Assembly (NCBI RefSeq): GCF_002252665.1
Contig: NZ_NQKZ01000015.1
Coordinates: 1 to 44,984, forward strand
DNA: 44,984 nt
From: Synechococcus sp. 8F6
GTDB lineage: Bacteria; Cyanobacteriota; Cyanobacteriia; PCC-6307; Cyanobiaceae
Direction: 5' to 3'
Shown: positions 8,283-16,574 of the stretch, piece by piece
Position numbering within the stretch: the first letter of the stretch is position 1
How the letters are laid out: each line of letters opens with the position of its first letter
Notes under the pieces: generated by a model
Databases searched by the model: none
Seen by the model: the letters and a program-made list of their open reading frames with translations, nothing else
Told to the model about the DNA's origin: nothing
Translations under genes and position numbers: made by a program

Positions 8283-10091
8283 ATGTCTGAGCTCTCCGTC
8301 GCCCTGCTTCAGCCCGGGGCGCTCACCACCCTGCTGGTGCTGGCTGGATCGGTGGTGCTGTTCATCAGCGGCTGGCTGGCACCGGAGGTCACAGGCCTGC
8401 TCGCTGCCGCGCTCCTGATCGTCACGGGAGTGCTCAACCCCACAGAGGCGCTGGAGGGCTTCGGCAGCCCCGCCCTGATCACCCTGATGGGCCTATTTGC
8501 CCTCTCGGCCGGGCTGTTCCGCAGCGGCGGCCTCGATCGGCTGCGGGCCCTGATCGGCTCCGACGCCGTGCGCAGCCCCAAGCGGATGATCACCCTGATG
8601 GTGGCAGCCGTGGGGCCGGTGTCGGCCTTTGTGCCCAACACTCCAATCGTGGCCAGTCTGCTGCCGGTGATCGAGGGCTGGTGCCAGCGCCGCCGCATCT
8701 CCCCCTCCAAGGTGCTGCTACCGCTGTCCTTTGCCACGGTGCTCGGCGGCACACTGTCCCTACTGGGCAGTTCGGTCAACCTGCTGGCCAGCGAGGTGAG
8801 CAGCAAACTGGGCTACGGCGCCTTCGGCCTGTTCAGCCTCACACCGATCGGGCTGGGTGTGTGGCTGGTGGGCGGTTTGGTGATGGTGCTGCTGGCCGAT
8901 CGCTTTCTGCCCGACCGCGGCAGCAACGACGACGATCTGGTCGCCAGTCTTGCCAGCAGCGGCTACCTCACGGAGGTGAAGATCCCCGCCGACTCCGAGC
9001 TGATCGGCGAGTCGCTGCACGGCAGCCGCTTGCAACGCCGCTTCGACGTGGACGTGCTCGAGTTGCACCGCGCCAACGAGCGCTTCCTGCCCCCCCTGGC
9101 GGACCGCACCCTGATGCTGGGTGATCGCCTGCTGCTGCGCTGCAGCCGCGAAGACTTGCTGCGGCTGCAGCAGGACCACACGGTGGTGTTAGCCCCGACC
9201 CCCGAAGAAGCAATCCGCCCAGACCAGCAGAACAACCAGCGAATGGTGGAGGTGCTGCTGCCCTCCGGCTCCTCCCTGGCCGGCGACTGCCTGCGGGATC
9301 TGCGCTTCCGCCAGCGCTACAACGTGACCGTGCTCGCCCTGCGGCGCGGCAACGCCGTGCTGCGCGAACGCCTGGGCCGGGCCCAGCTGCGCGAAGGGGA
9401 TGTGCTGCTGCTGCAAGGGCCGAAGGATGCGATTCGCGGCCTTCAGGCCAACAACGATCTGGTGGTACTCGAGCAACTGGAAAAAGACTTGCCGACCGTG
9501 AGTCGCAAGCGGGTGGCCCTGGTGATCGCCGCTCTGGTGATCCTGCTGACAGCCCTGAATGTCATTCCCCTGGTGGCAGCGGTGCTGTTGGGCACGGTGG
9601 CGATGGTGGCCACGGGCTGCCTGCGGGCGGGGGAATTGCAGCGGGCGATCCGCCTCGATGTGATCCTGCTGCTCGGATCGCTGGCCAGTTTCAGCGTGGC
9701 GCTGGAAAAAACCGGTCTGGCTGCGGCCCTGGCTCAAGCCTTGCTGAACGGCCTGCAGAGCTGGCCGGTGTACGCCGCGCTGGTGGTGGTGTTTCTGTTC
9801 ACCACGTTGCTCACCGAGGTGATGAGCAATGCCGCCACCGTGGCCATGTTGATTCCGATTGCCGGTCAACTCGCCCAAGGCCTAAACCAGCCGCCGATGG
9901 CCTTCATCTACGCCGTGCTGTTCGGGGCCAGCCAGAGCTTTCTCAGCCCGGTGGGGTATCAGACCAACCTGATGGTGTTCGGCCCCGGTCGCTACCGCTT
10001 CCTGGATGTGGCCCGCTACGGGTTTCCCCTAACCGTGGTGATGACCCTGCTGGTGCCCCTGCTGCTGTGCCTTCACTTCGGGCTCAGCTGA
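8283..10091 (+). CDS. SLC13/DASS-family permease with two internal RCK_C domains
   Basis: A 602-residue membrane protein of the type annotated as SLC13 family permease or sodium/sulfate symporter. An N-terminal block of helices contains AEVTGLLAAALLI-like and FVPNTPIVASLLPVIEGW segments. Two soluble TrkA-C (RCK_C) domains sit in the middle (starting near VKIPADSELIGESLHGSRL and VEVLLPSGSSLAGDCLRDL). The C-terminal helix block has TEVMSNAATVAMLIPIA and FGASQSFLSPVGYQTNLMV. The NTP and SNAA motifs are typical DASS substrate and Na+ site signatures. Likely substrates are sulfate or related anions, but this cannot be settled from sequence. It lies 66 bases after ktrA. Its end overlaps the end of the convergent ABC ATPase by 8 bases. 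Confidence 0.85.
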   Translation: MSELSVALLQPGALTTLLVLAGSVVLFISGWLAPEVTGLLAAALLIVTGVLNPTEALEGFGSPALITLMGLFALSAGLFRSGGLDRLRALIGSDAVRSPKRMITLMVAAVGPVSAFVPNTPIVASLLPVIEGWCQRRRISPSKVLLPLSFATVLGGTLSLLGSSVNLLASEVSSKLGYGAFGLFSLTPIGLGVWLVGGLVMVLLADRFLPDRGSNDDDLVASLASSGYLTEVKIPADSELIGESLHGSRLQRRFDVDVLELHRANERFLPPLADRTLMLGDRLLLRCSREDLLRLQQDHTVVLAPTPEEAIRPDQQNNQRMVEVLLPSGSSLAGDCLRDLRFRQRYNVTVLALRRGNAVLRERLGRAQLREGDVLLLQGPKDAIRGLQANNDLVVLEQLEKDLPTVSRKRVALVIAALVILLTALNVIPLVAAVLLGTVAMVATGCLRAGELQRAIRLDVILLLGSLASFSVALEKTGLAAALAQALLNGLQSWPVYAALVVVFLFTTLLTEVMSNAATVAMLIPIAGQLAQGLNQPPMAFIYAVLFGASQSFLSPVGYQTNLMVFGPGRYRFLDVARYGFPLTVVMTLLVPLLLCLHFGLS

Positions 10092-10830
10092 TCTGGCTGA
10101 GGAACTGACGGCTTCGCTCGTGCTGGGGGTTGCTGAAGAACTGCTCCGGCGGCGCAACTTCCACCACCACCCCGGCATCCATCAACACCACCCGGTGGGC
10201 CACTTTGCGCGCGAAGCGCACCTCGTGGCTCACCACCACCATGGTCATGCCGTCCTGGGCCAGCCCCTGCATCACCTCGAGCACCTCCTGCACCATCTCG
10301 GGATCGAGGGCGCTGGTGGGCTCATCGAAGAGCATGATGCGCGGCTCCATGCAGAGCGAGCGGGCGATCGCCACCCGCTGCTGCTGGCCGCCGGAGAGCT
10401 GGCCGGGATATTTGTGGGCCTGCTCGGCGATGCCCACCCGATCGAGCAGCTCGAGGGCGCGGCGCTGCACCGCCTGTTTGGAGAGCTTGCGCACCAGCAC
10501 CGGCGCCAGGGTGAGGTTCTCCAGCACGCTCAGGTGCGGGAACAGGTTGAACTGCTGGAACACCATCCCCACCTCGCGGCGCACGGCGTCGATCTGACGC
10601 AGGTCGTCGTTGAGGGCAATGCCATCCACCACGATCGAGCCCTGCTGAAAATCCTCCAGGGCGTTGAAGGTGCGCAGAAAGGTGCTCTTGCCCGAGCCCG
10701 AGGGCCCCATGATCACCACCACCTCGCCCTGGTGCACGCTCAGGTCTACCCCCCGCAGGGCGTGAAAGCCGTTGGGGTACCACTTCTCGACCCCACGGGC
10801 CTCAATCATCACGGCGTTGGAGCTGGTCAT
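10084..10830 (-). CDS. Polar amino-acid ABC transporter ATP-binding protein
   Basis: A 248-residue ATPase of the GlnQ/AapP/BgtA group. Motifs in order are Walker A GPSGSGKST, Q-loop VFQQFNLFPHLSVLENL, signature LSGGQQQRVAIARSL, Walker B IMLFDEPTSALDPE and switch histidine VVVSHEVRFA. It is the last gene of a minus-strand operon (binding protein, two permeases, ATPase). Its ATG overlaps the preceding permease stop by 4 bases (ATGA), indicating translational coupling. In Anabaena the equivalent Nat-II system (NatFGH with the shared ATPase BgtA) imports acidic and neutral polar amino acids. In alphaproteobacteria the homologue is AapJQMP/BztABCD. Confidence 0.92.
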   Translation of the reverse strand: MTSSNAVMIEARGVEKWYPNGFHALRGVDLSVHQGEVVVIMGPSGSGKSTFLRTFNALEDFQQGSIVVDGIALNDDLRQIDAVRREVGMVFQQFNLFPHLSVLENLTLAPVLVRKLSKQAVQRRALELLDRVGIAEQAHKYPGQLSGGQQQRVAIARSLCMEPRIMLFDEPTSALDPEMVQEVLEVMQGLAQDGMTMVVVSHEVRFARKVAHRVVLMDAGVVVEVAPPEQFFSNPQHERSRQFLSQIS

Positions 10831-12083
10831 GCCTGGGATGGGGAGAGATTGGCTGAGGAGCGGGAATGGGGGTTGAGGCGCTCCTCTAGGGCACGGCTGC
10901 CAAGCCCCAGGGCAGCGCAGCAGCACCAGAAGAGCACAGCTAGCACCAGATACACCTCGGCGCTCTGGCCCAGAAAAGCTGGATTGGCCATCACCGTGCG
11001 AGCGGTGCCGAGCAGATCGAGCAGGCCGATCAAGGAAAGCAAGGTGGTGTCCTGCAGCAGGGAGATGAACTGGCCCACCGTGGCCGGCAGGGCCACCCGC
11101 AGGGCCTGGGGCAGCACCACATGGATCAGTGCCTGGGGCATCGGCAGGCCCAGGGAGCGGGCCGCCTCCAGCTGGCCAGCCGGCAGGGCCGCCAAACCTG
11201 AGCGCACCGCTTCGGCTACGTAGGCCGCGGCAAAGAAGGTGAGCACCCAGGCCGCCCGCCAGACCCGATCGGGGGCCATGCCGCCGGGCAGCAGGAAGCC
11301 CAGGATGTTCTGGCCGAGGAACAACAGGGTGATCAGCGGTGCGCCGCGGATGAATTCGATGTAGAGCACCGAACCCCAACGCAGCAGCGGCAGCGCACTG
11401 CGGCGCCCCAGGGCCAGCAGGATCCCCAGCGGGAAACAAAGCAGGATCGCGAAGCTCGACATCAGCAAGGTGAGCAGCAGCCCTCCCCATTCCGACGGGG
11501 CGACCTGCACCAGACCCAATCCGCCACTGATCAGCACCATGCCCAGCAGATAGAGCAGGGGCCAGATCAGGGGGATCAGCCGGCGGGCCGTGGCGGGAAT
11601 AGCGGAGCCCCAGCGCCCCAGCGCCCAGCGAACCACCAGCAACAGCAGGGTGATTCCCCACCAGCGCATCTGGATGGCCAGGCTGAGCCTCAGAGCCATC
11701 GGCAGCCAGAGGCTCAGCAGCACGAGCACCGCCAGGGCCCAGCGATCGTTGCGGGGCCAGAGGGTCACCGGAGGACCAGAACGGAGAATGGCCCGCAATA
11801 GCCCCCAGCTCAGTCCCGTGGCCAGGGCAAGAAGGGCGGTGAGCAGCCAGAGGCGCCACTGCTGCTCAAGCGGGTAGCGCCCCAGAGCAAACAGGGTGCT
11901 GTTGGCGCGGATCACCGCCCACTGGGCCTGGAACAGGGCCCACTTGGCCAGGCCGAGGGCGGCGGTCACCAGGAAGGCGATCAGGGCGATCGAGATCAGG
12001 CCATTGAGGCGACTTGAGAACAGTTCCTGCCGCAGCTGCTCGAGGCGGCTGGGGCGAACAATCATCGGAGGCGTGCTGGCCAT
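10827..12083 (-). CDS. Polar amino-acid ABC transporter permease (AapM/BztC/NatH type)
   Basis: A 418-residue inner-membrane permease of the His/Glu/Gln/Arg/opine class. The N-terminal extension with several helices (ISIALIAFLVTAALGLAKWA) is typical of the longer BztC/AapM subunit. The C-terminal half carries the ABC permease core with the EAA-like loop EAARSLGLPMPQALIHVVLPQALR and IEFIRGAPLITLLFLGQ. It pairs with the 320-residue permease encoded one base upstream to form the translocation pore, and it overlaps the ATPase gene by four bases. Confidence 0.9.
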   Translation of the reverse strand: MASTPPMIVRPSRLEQLRQELFSSRLNGLISIALIAFLVTAALGLAKWALFQAQWAVIRANSTLFALGRYPLEQQWRLWLLTALLALATGLSWGLLRAILRSGPPVTLWPRNDRWALAVLVLLSLWLPMALRLSLAIQMRWWGITLLLLVVRWALGRWGSAIPATARRLIPLIWPLLYLLGMVLISGGLGLVQVAPSEWGGLLLTLLMSSFAILLCFPLGILLALGRRSALPLLRWGSVLYIEFIRGAPLITLLFLGQNILGFLLPGGMAPDRVWRAAWVLTFFAAAYVAEAVRSGLAALPAGQLEAARSLGLPMPQALIHVVLPQALRVALPATVGQFISLLQDTTLLSLIGLLDLLGTARTVMANPAFLGQSAEVYLVLAVLFWCCCAALGLGSRALEERLNPHSRSSANLSPSQA

Positions 12084-12084
12084 C

Positions 12085-13047
12085 TCAGCGCTCCTTCAAC
12101 TGCACCAGGCCATTGAGGCCATTCATCAGGGCCGAGATCAGCAGGTCTATCACCAGATAGGAACCCAGCAGAATCAGCACCACCTCCACGGCCCGGCCGC
12201 TCTGGTTGAGGGTGGTTTCGGCCACCGAATAAAGATCGCTGTAGCCGCAGGCCACCGCTAGCGAGGAGTTCTTGGCCAGGGATATGTACTGGCTATTGAG
12301 CCCGGGCACGATTACCCGCAGGGCCTGGGGCATCACGATGCGCCGCAGAGTCTGCAGGGAGCTGAAGCCCAGGGAGCTGGCCGCCTCCCACTGTCCGCGG
12401 GCAACCGAGGCCACACCACCGCGCACCACCTCGGCAATAAAGGCGGCTGAGTAAACCACCAGTCCCGTGAGCAGGGCCCCGAACTCCACAGTGAAACTCA
12501 GGGGAGCCCTCCAGACCCCATTCACCAGTTCAGGCGAGCCCAGGAACAGGCCCGACTGGGCCAACACCACGCCCGGCAGCTGAATTGCAGCCGAGCCCTT
12601 GGGCAGGGCGAGGAACACCACGAAATACCAGAACACCAGCTGCAGCAGCAGCGGGATGTTGCGGATCAGTTCCACATAGATCCGCGCCAGGCGCTTGAGC
12701 AAGCCGTTGGAGCTGAAGGAGGCCGTGCCCACCAGGGTGCCGAGCACCGTTGCCCCCACCAGGCCCGCCAACACCACCCGCAGGGTGTTCACCAGCCCCG
12801 CCAGCAACGCCCGCCAATAGGGAAGGCTGGCGTCGAAGGGCAGTAGGGTTTCGGAGATGTCGAAGCCGGCGGGATTGCCCAGCCAGCTCCAGCTCAGCAG
12901 CAGGCCGCGGGCCGTGAGGTTGATCAGCAGATTGCTGAGCAGGAAGGCCACCACCACTGCCACCACAAGGGCCGCCACGCCCTGCACCAGCCAGGGCAGC
13001 AGGCGACGATTGCGCCACCAGGGCGGATCTTCAGCTCGGCTGGTCAT
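12085..13047 (-). CDS. Polar amino-acid ABC transporter permease (AapQ/BztB/NatG type)
   Basis: A 320-residue permease. Visible features are the ARIYVELIRNIPLLLQLVFW segment, the EAA loop EAASSLGFSSLQTLRRIVMP followed by QALR, and the AKNSSLAVACGYSDL segment near the C-terminus, all shared with amino-acid permeases of the HisM/AapQ class. It is shorter than proteobacterial AapQ, as is usual in cyanobacteria. It lies 25 bases after the binding-protein gene and 1 base before the second permease gene, firmly within one operon. Confidence 0.9.
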   Translation of the reverse strand: MTSRAEDPPWWRNRRLLPWLVQGVAALVVAVVVAFLLSNLLINLTARGLLLSWSWLGNPAGFDISETLLPFDASLPYWRALLAGLVNTLRVVLAGLVGATVLGTLVGTASFSSNGLLKRLARIYVELIRNIPLLLQLVFWYFVVFLALPKGSAAIQLPGVVLAQSGLFLGSPELVNGVWRAPLSFTVEFGALLTGLVVYSAAFIAEVVRGGVASVARGQWEAASSLGFSSLQTLRRIVMPQALRVIVPGLNSQYISLAKNSSLAVACGYSDLYSVAETTLNQSGRAVEVVLILLGSYLVIDLLISALMNGLNGLVQLKER

Positions 13048-13072
13048 GGCTGCAGAGCGGAGATCCTGCTGC

Positions 13073-14128
13073 TCACAGGAAGGGCGGTGAATACATCAGG
13101 CCACCCTGGCGCCATTGCTGGTTCACACCGCGCTCGAGCTTGAGGGGAGAGCCCGTGCCCACATTGCGCTCAAACACCTCGCCGTAATTGCCAACGGCCT
13201 TTACCGCTTTAACAACGAAATCGGCCGGCAGGCCCAACTGTTTGCCGAGATCTCCCTCCACTCCGAAGAAGCGCCGCAGCTGGGCGAGGTTCTTGTTGGC
13301 TTCGGCCTCGGCCAGCTTGGCGTCGATATTGGCGGCGGTGATGCCAATCTCTTCGGCCTCAATCAGGCTGTAAACCACCCAGCGCACGGCATCAGCCCAG
13401 GCCGGATCGCTATTCACGGTGGCCGGGTTGAGGGGCTCCTTGCTCAGTACATCGGGCAAGAGGATGTGGCCTGCAGGGTTTGGGAAGCCGGTTCGCTTTG
13501 CCGCCAGCTGGGAGCGGTCAGAGGTCACGGCAACGCAGCGGCCCTGCAGGTAGGCCGCGTAGGTCTGATCGCCCGATTGAAACTTCAGGGGGGTATAGGC
13601 GGCATTGAGCTCCCGCATCCGGTCGGCCAGGTTGAGCTCGGTGGAGGTGCCTGTTTCCACGCAGATCGGTTTGCCAGCCACATCCTTGAGGGATTGAATA
13701 CCGCTGCTGGCCGGCACCATCACGGCCTGACCGTCGTAAAAGGTGGTGGGGGCAAAGGCAAGGGCGTTGCCCCCAGGCGCATCGCGGCTGAGGGTCATGG
13801 TGGTGTTGCGGGAGAGCAGATCCACCTCACCGCTGCCAAGGGCCGCGAAGCGCTCCGAGCTGCTGAGGTCGCGGTAGGTCACCTTGGCGGGATCACCGAG
13901 CAACGCGGCCGCTGTTGCCTTGCAGAAATCCACATCCAAACCGCTGTAACTGCCGTCGGGAGCCACAAAACTGAAGCCAGGCAGCTTGCCGTCCACACCG
14001 CAGATCAGGTTGCCCCGGCTCTTGATCGCCGCCATCTTCTGGCTCTGGATCCCGCCGCCATCACTGGCGCAGCCCACAAGAGCAAGGGCGCCAATCAGGG
14101 GAAGGGCTGTGGCAAGTCTGCGCAACAT
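13073..14128 (-). CDS. Polar amino-acid ABC transporter substrate-binding lipoprotein (AapJ/BztA/NatF type)
   Basis: First gene of the importer operon, 351 residues. The start at 14128 gives a lipoprotein signal peptide (MLRRLATALPLIGALALVGC) with lipobox LVGC followed by ASDGGG; the upstream in-frame ATG would put charged, unconserved residues ahead of it. The mature part has the SBP_bac_3 fold signatures RGNLICGVDGKLPGFSF, the GLDVDFCKA motif and GKPICVETGTSTELNL. The family binds L-amino acids, mainly acidic and neutral polar ones. The 84-base gap to the next gene upstream contains a HIP1 octamer (14174-14181). I saw no clear NtcA site (GTA-N8-TAC). Confidence 0.9.
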   Translation of the reverse strand: MLRRLATALPLIGALALVGCASDGGGIQSQKMAAIKSRGNLICGVDGKLPGFSFVAPDGSYSGLDVDFCKATAAALLGDPAKVTYRDLSSSERFAALGSGEVDLLSRNTTMTLSRDAPGGNALAFAPTTFYDGQAVMVPASSGIQSLKDVAGKPICVETGTSTELNLADRMRELNAAYTPLKFQSGDQTYAAYLQGRCVAVTSDRSQLAAKRTGFPNPAGHILLPDVLSKEPLNPATVNSDPAWADAVRWVVYSLIEAEEIGITAANIDAKLAEAEANKNLAQLRRFFGVEGDLGKQLGLPADFVVKAVKAVGNYGEVFERNVGTGSPLKLERGVNQQWRQGGLMYSPPFL

Positions 14129-14212
14129 GGGCGGAAAAATTTTTTGTGAAGTGTGGCAGAACAATGCGCAATAGCGATCGCAGACCCTATAAGCGGTTGC
14201 CGATCCAACACC

Positions 14213-15283
14213 TCACGCAAGCCGATCCCGACGCCAACGCAACGTCTGCCACACCAGGAACACCAGCACCACGGGCAGCACAATCAGCAGGGCCACAAAG
14301 CGGAATTCATCCAGGGCCGAGGTAAACGTGTTGGAGAGCACCTGCTCCAGCAGATAAAGGCCATAGAGGGCCACCAAGATTGCCCCCTCAAGACGGGTGA
14401 TCGCGCCGTCGGTCCAGAAGATCGGCAGACAGGCCATGGTGGTGAGCACCATTATCGGCAGATCGCGGCTAACCAACACCGGATCCACCTCCAGTCCCTG
14501 GGCGCCAGAGGCGACCCCACACAGACCAAGGATCAACAACTGGTTGAGCAAGTTGCTGCCCACCACATTGCCGATCGCCAGATCGGCCTTGCCGCGGTAA
14601 GCCGCCACCAGGGAGGTCACCAGCTCGGGCATGGAGGTGCCTGTGGCCACAATCGTCAGACCAATCACCGTCTGGCTAACGCCCAGAGCAACAGCAGCGG
14701 TGGTGGCTCCCTTCACCAGCACCTGGGATCCCACCACGAGCAGCACCAGGCCGGCCGCCAGCTTGGTAGCGGCCACGGCAGGAGTAGCGCGATCGCTGTC
14801 GTCGATGTCGTCTACCTCATCGGGATGCTCTCCAGCGGTGCGCATCTCCCAAACCAGGTTGATAACCAGCACCACCAGCAGGGCTAGGCCGGCCTGCCAG
14901 GTGAGCCGTCCCCCGGAGGCCATCCCCCACACCGCCATCGACACCCCTAATAAGAGGGGCACATCGCGCCTCACCAGCCGGCTCTGAACCCGCAGCGGCA
15001 CCACCAGGGCACTCAGGCCCAGCACCACCAACACGTTGAAGATGTTGCTGCCCACCACGTTGCTCACCGCGATCGCATCGCCGCCCTGGATCGTGGAGAT
15101 CAGGCTCACGAACAATTCCGGTGCGCTGGTGCCGAGCGACACCACCGTCAGGCCGATCACGATCTGGGGGATGCCCAGCAACAGGGCCACAGCGGTTGAC
15201 CCGCCCACAAACAGCTCGCCGCCGCCGAACAGCAGCAGGATCCCCACAACGATCTCAATGGCACTGGGCACAAGGGTCATCAC
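14213..15283 (-). CDS. Calcium/sodium antiporter (CaxA/YrbG family)
   Basis: A 356-residue cation exchanger with the two inverted alpha repeats of the CaCA superfamily. The first is GLTVVSLGTSAPELFVSLIS followed by VVGSNIFNVLVVLG. The second is GLTIVATGTSMPELVTSLVA followed by VVGSNLLNQLLILG. Each has the GT(S)xPE motif that forms the ion sites. An acidic loop between the halves (EHPDEVDDIDDSD) resembles a cytosolic Ca-sensing or regulatory segment. Ten or so helices are expected. Start 15283 (MMT) or 15280. It is transcribed in the same direction as the importer operon, 84 bases upstream of it, but is probably a separate unit. Confidence 0.88.
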   Translation of the reverse strand: MMTLVPSAIEIVVGILLLFGGGELFVGGSTAVALLLGIPQIVIGLTVVSLGTSAPELFVSLISTIQGGDAIAVSNVVGSNIFNVLVVLGLSALVVPLRVQSRLVRRDVPLLLGVSMAVWGMASGGRLTWQAGLALLVVLVINLVWEMRTAGEHPDEVDDIDDSDRATPAVAATKLAAGLVLLVVGSQVLVKGATTAAVALGVSQTVIGLTIVATGTSMPELVTSLVAAYRGKADLAIGNVVGSNLLNQLLILGLCGVASGAQGLEVDPVLVSRDLPIMVLTTMACLPIFWTDGAITRLEGAILVALYGLYLLEQVLSNTFTSALDEFRFVALLIVLPVVLVFLVWQTLRWRRDRLA

Positions 15284-15333
15284 GCCAGGGCCAGCGGGGG
15301 AACAACGTGGCGTGATTCTGAAGGGTCAACCAC

Positions 15334-15360
15334 CAAAAGATCGGGCGTCGAAACGCCCGA
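15334..15360 (-). terminator. Rho-independent terminator, minus strand
   Basis: Bases 15341-15360 form a perfect 8-bp stem (TCGGGCGT / ACGCCCGA) with a four-base loop. On the minus strand it is followed by TCTTTTGG. It lies about 80 bases downstream of the small minus-strand frame at 15441-15587 and before the antiporter gene, so it would end transcription coming from the right. Confidence 0.6.
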
Positions 15361-15440
15361 CCTAGCCCCCTGGCACGCCAGAGGCTGATGGACGAAAAAT
15401 TAATTCGCGTTTATCTGCAACGGGAGCGCCTTCTCGGGGC

Positions 15441-15587
15441 CTAGCGCTGACCCAACAGCTCTTCCCAAGTCAGGGGCTGGGCCATGGGCCGTCCCTGGGG
15501 ACGCTGGTGGATGGGGCAGCTGGGGTAGCTGACCCGGTTGGATCGACTGGATTTGGAGCGAGTTGAGAAGGAAATCGAAGAAAACAT
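15441..15587 (-). CDS. Possible small basic protein, 48 residues
   Basis: An ATG-started minus-strand frame encodes a Ser/Arg-rich basic N-terminus (FSSISFSTRSKSSRSNR), a middle VSYPSCPIHQRPQGRPM and a tail AQPLTWEELLGQR. It is below usual gene-calling length. Points in its favour are codon use like the neighbours (GAG CTG TTG GGT CAG) and a clean terminator hairpin about 80 bases downstream in the same direction. The protein-like tail also does not read as a shadow of a gene on the other strand, where nothing is coded. Against it: no good ribosome-binding site is visible and I do not recognise the family. The CPIH motif might be half a metal site. Confidence 0.4.
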   Translation of the reverse strand: MFSSISFSTRSKSSRSNRVSYPSCPIHQRPQGRPMAQPLTWEELLGQR

Positions 15588-15822
15588 CACAAATGAAATG
15601 AACGGATATGGATCTCGCACCGGAAGACCGCCATCCCCCGCAGGGAATCACACAAGGCGGTCTGGCTGAACAATCTGACGCGTGGGCCTGTCTTGGTCGG
15701 CAATCCCCAGGAAGCGCAGGGGATGAATGGTGCTGGTTCCGGCCTGCGCGGGCTCTGAAGCCCGCCGGCTTCTGCCGGATGTCGTGATCTTAGACCGAAT
15801 TCCAGCCCAAGCAGCAGGAATA
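15588..15822. other. Short gene-free leader between the tRNA and the small basic ORF
   Basis: No coding frame supported. It contains a CG-rich inverted pair around 15742-15775 (GCGGGCTCTGAAGCCCGC) of unknown role; the rest shows nothing recognisable. Confidence 0.35.
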
Positions 15823-15906
15823 TGGGGGCAGGGGGACTTGAACCCCCACAACGTTGCCGTCTGCGGATTTTAAGTCCGCTGCGTCTACCAATTCCGCCAT
15901 GCCCCC
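15823..15906 (-). tRNA. trnL-UAA: tRNA-Leu (anticodon UAA), no intron
   Basis: On the minus strand the acceptor stem GGGGGCA pairs with TGCCCCC. The D-arm GGAATTGGTAGACGC, anticodon arm GCGGACTTAAAATCCGC (anticodon TAA), a class II variable arm (AGACGGCAACGTTGT) and T-arm GGGGGTTCAAGTCCCCC follow. The discriminator is A and CCA is not encoded. The anticodon arm is continuous, so the group I intron often found in cyanobacterial tRNA-Leu(UAA) is absent. Confidence 0.93.
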
Positions 15907-15947
15907 GGCCTGGGCATCTTAAATTCAATTCACTCCACAGTCCCGCT

Positions 15948-16199
15948 GTGTCGCTGCCCGGATTGCTCTCTTCCATCTCCCCGGACACGCTGCTGGTGCT
16001 GGCGGCCTACGTCGTGCTGGGCGGCAGCTACCTGGTGGCCGTCCCTCTGCTGCTCTACGCCTGGATGATCAAGCGCTGGACCGTGATGGGCAAGCTGGAG
16101 CGCCTCGGCGTCTACGGATTGGTGTTCCTGTTTTTCCCAGGCCTGATCCTGTTTGCCCCGTTCATCAATCTGCGCATGGCAGGCCAGGGCGAGGTTTGA
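15948..16199 (+). CDS. ndhL: NDH-1 subunit L (NdhL)
   Basis: An 83-residue membrane protein starting at GTG 15948. The sequence [40 protein letters not shown] and [16 protein letters not shown] matches cyanobacterial NdhL (formerly IctA), an oxygenic-phototroph-specific subunit of NAD(P)H-plastoquinone oxidoreductase needed for cyclic electron flow and CO2 uptake. Two or three helices are predicted. The frame stays open upstream through the tRNA antisense, so the GTG start is chosen from the conserved N-terminus. It is followed after 4 bases by the DUF3007 gene and then trpA, an order I recall from picocyanobacteria. It is divergent from tRNA-Leu with about 40 bases between. Confidence 0.88.
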   Translation: MSLPGLLSSISPDTLLVLAAYVVLGGSYLVAVPLLLYAWMIKRWTVMGKLERLGVYGLVFLFFPGLILFAPFINLRMAGQGEV

Positions 16200-16203
16200 A
16201 CCC

Positions 16204-16545
16204 ATGACCAACGGCAAGGCCCTGCTTCTCGCCCTGGGGGTCTTCGTTCTGGGGGGCCTGGGTTATGTGCTGTTTCAGTTCGGCGGGTTTGAGGGCTTCT
16301 CGGCTGGCATCGCCGCCTCAGCCCTATTGATGGTGCTGGTGCTCGCCTGGACCGGCAGCTATCTGTTTCGGGTGGTCACCGGTCAGATGACGTTCATCCA
16401 GCAACGCCAGCAGTACCGCGAGGCCTACGACGCCTTCACCACCGAAGAGCTGCAACGCAAGTTTGAGGCCCTCAGCCCCGAAGAGCAGGAGCGCCTGCTG
16501 CGGGAAACGGGTCAACTGGAGGAAGCCCCCCAGGGCGAGGCATAG
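16204..16545 (+). CDS. DUF3007 family membrane protein
   Basis: 113 residues. Two N-terminal transmembrane helices ([20 protein letters not shown] and a second around [20 protein letters not shown]) are followed by a soluble, charged helical tail ([20 protein letters not shown]). This is the cyanobacterial and plastid DUF3007 family. A chloroplast relative takes part in photosynthetic complex biogenesis, but the function here is not established. It starts four bases after ndhL and precedes trpA by 29 bases, so an ndhL-DUF3007-trpA unit is likely. Confidence 0.82.
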   Translation: MTNGKALLLALGVFVLGGLGYVLFQFGGFEGFSAGIAASALLMVLVLAWTGSYLFRVVTGQMTFIQQRQQYREAYDAFTTEELQRKFEALSPEEQERLLRETGQLEEAPQGEA

Positions 16546-16574
16546 GCTCACAGGCCGAAGCCCCTTTCGCTGCC

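Noticed and set aside
14129-14212. An NtcA operator for the amino-acid importer
   Set aside because: No GTA-N8-TAC with a properly placed -10 box was found in this gap; only a HIP1 octamer.
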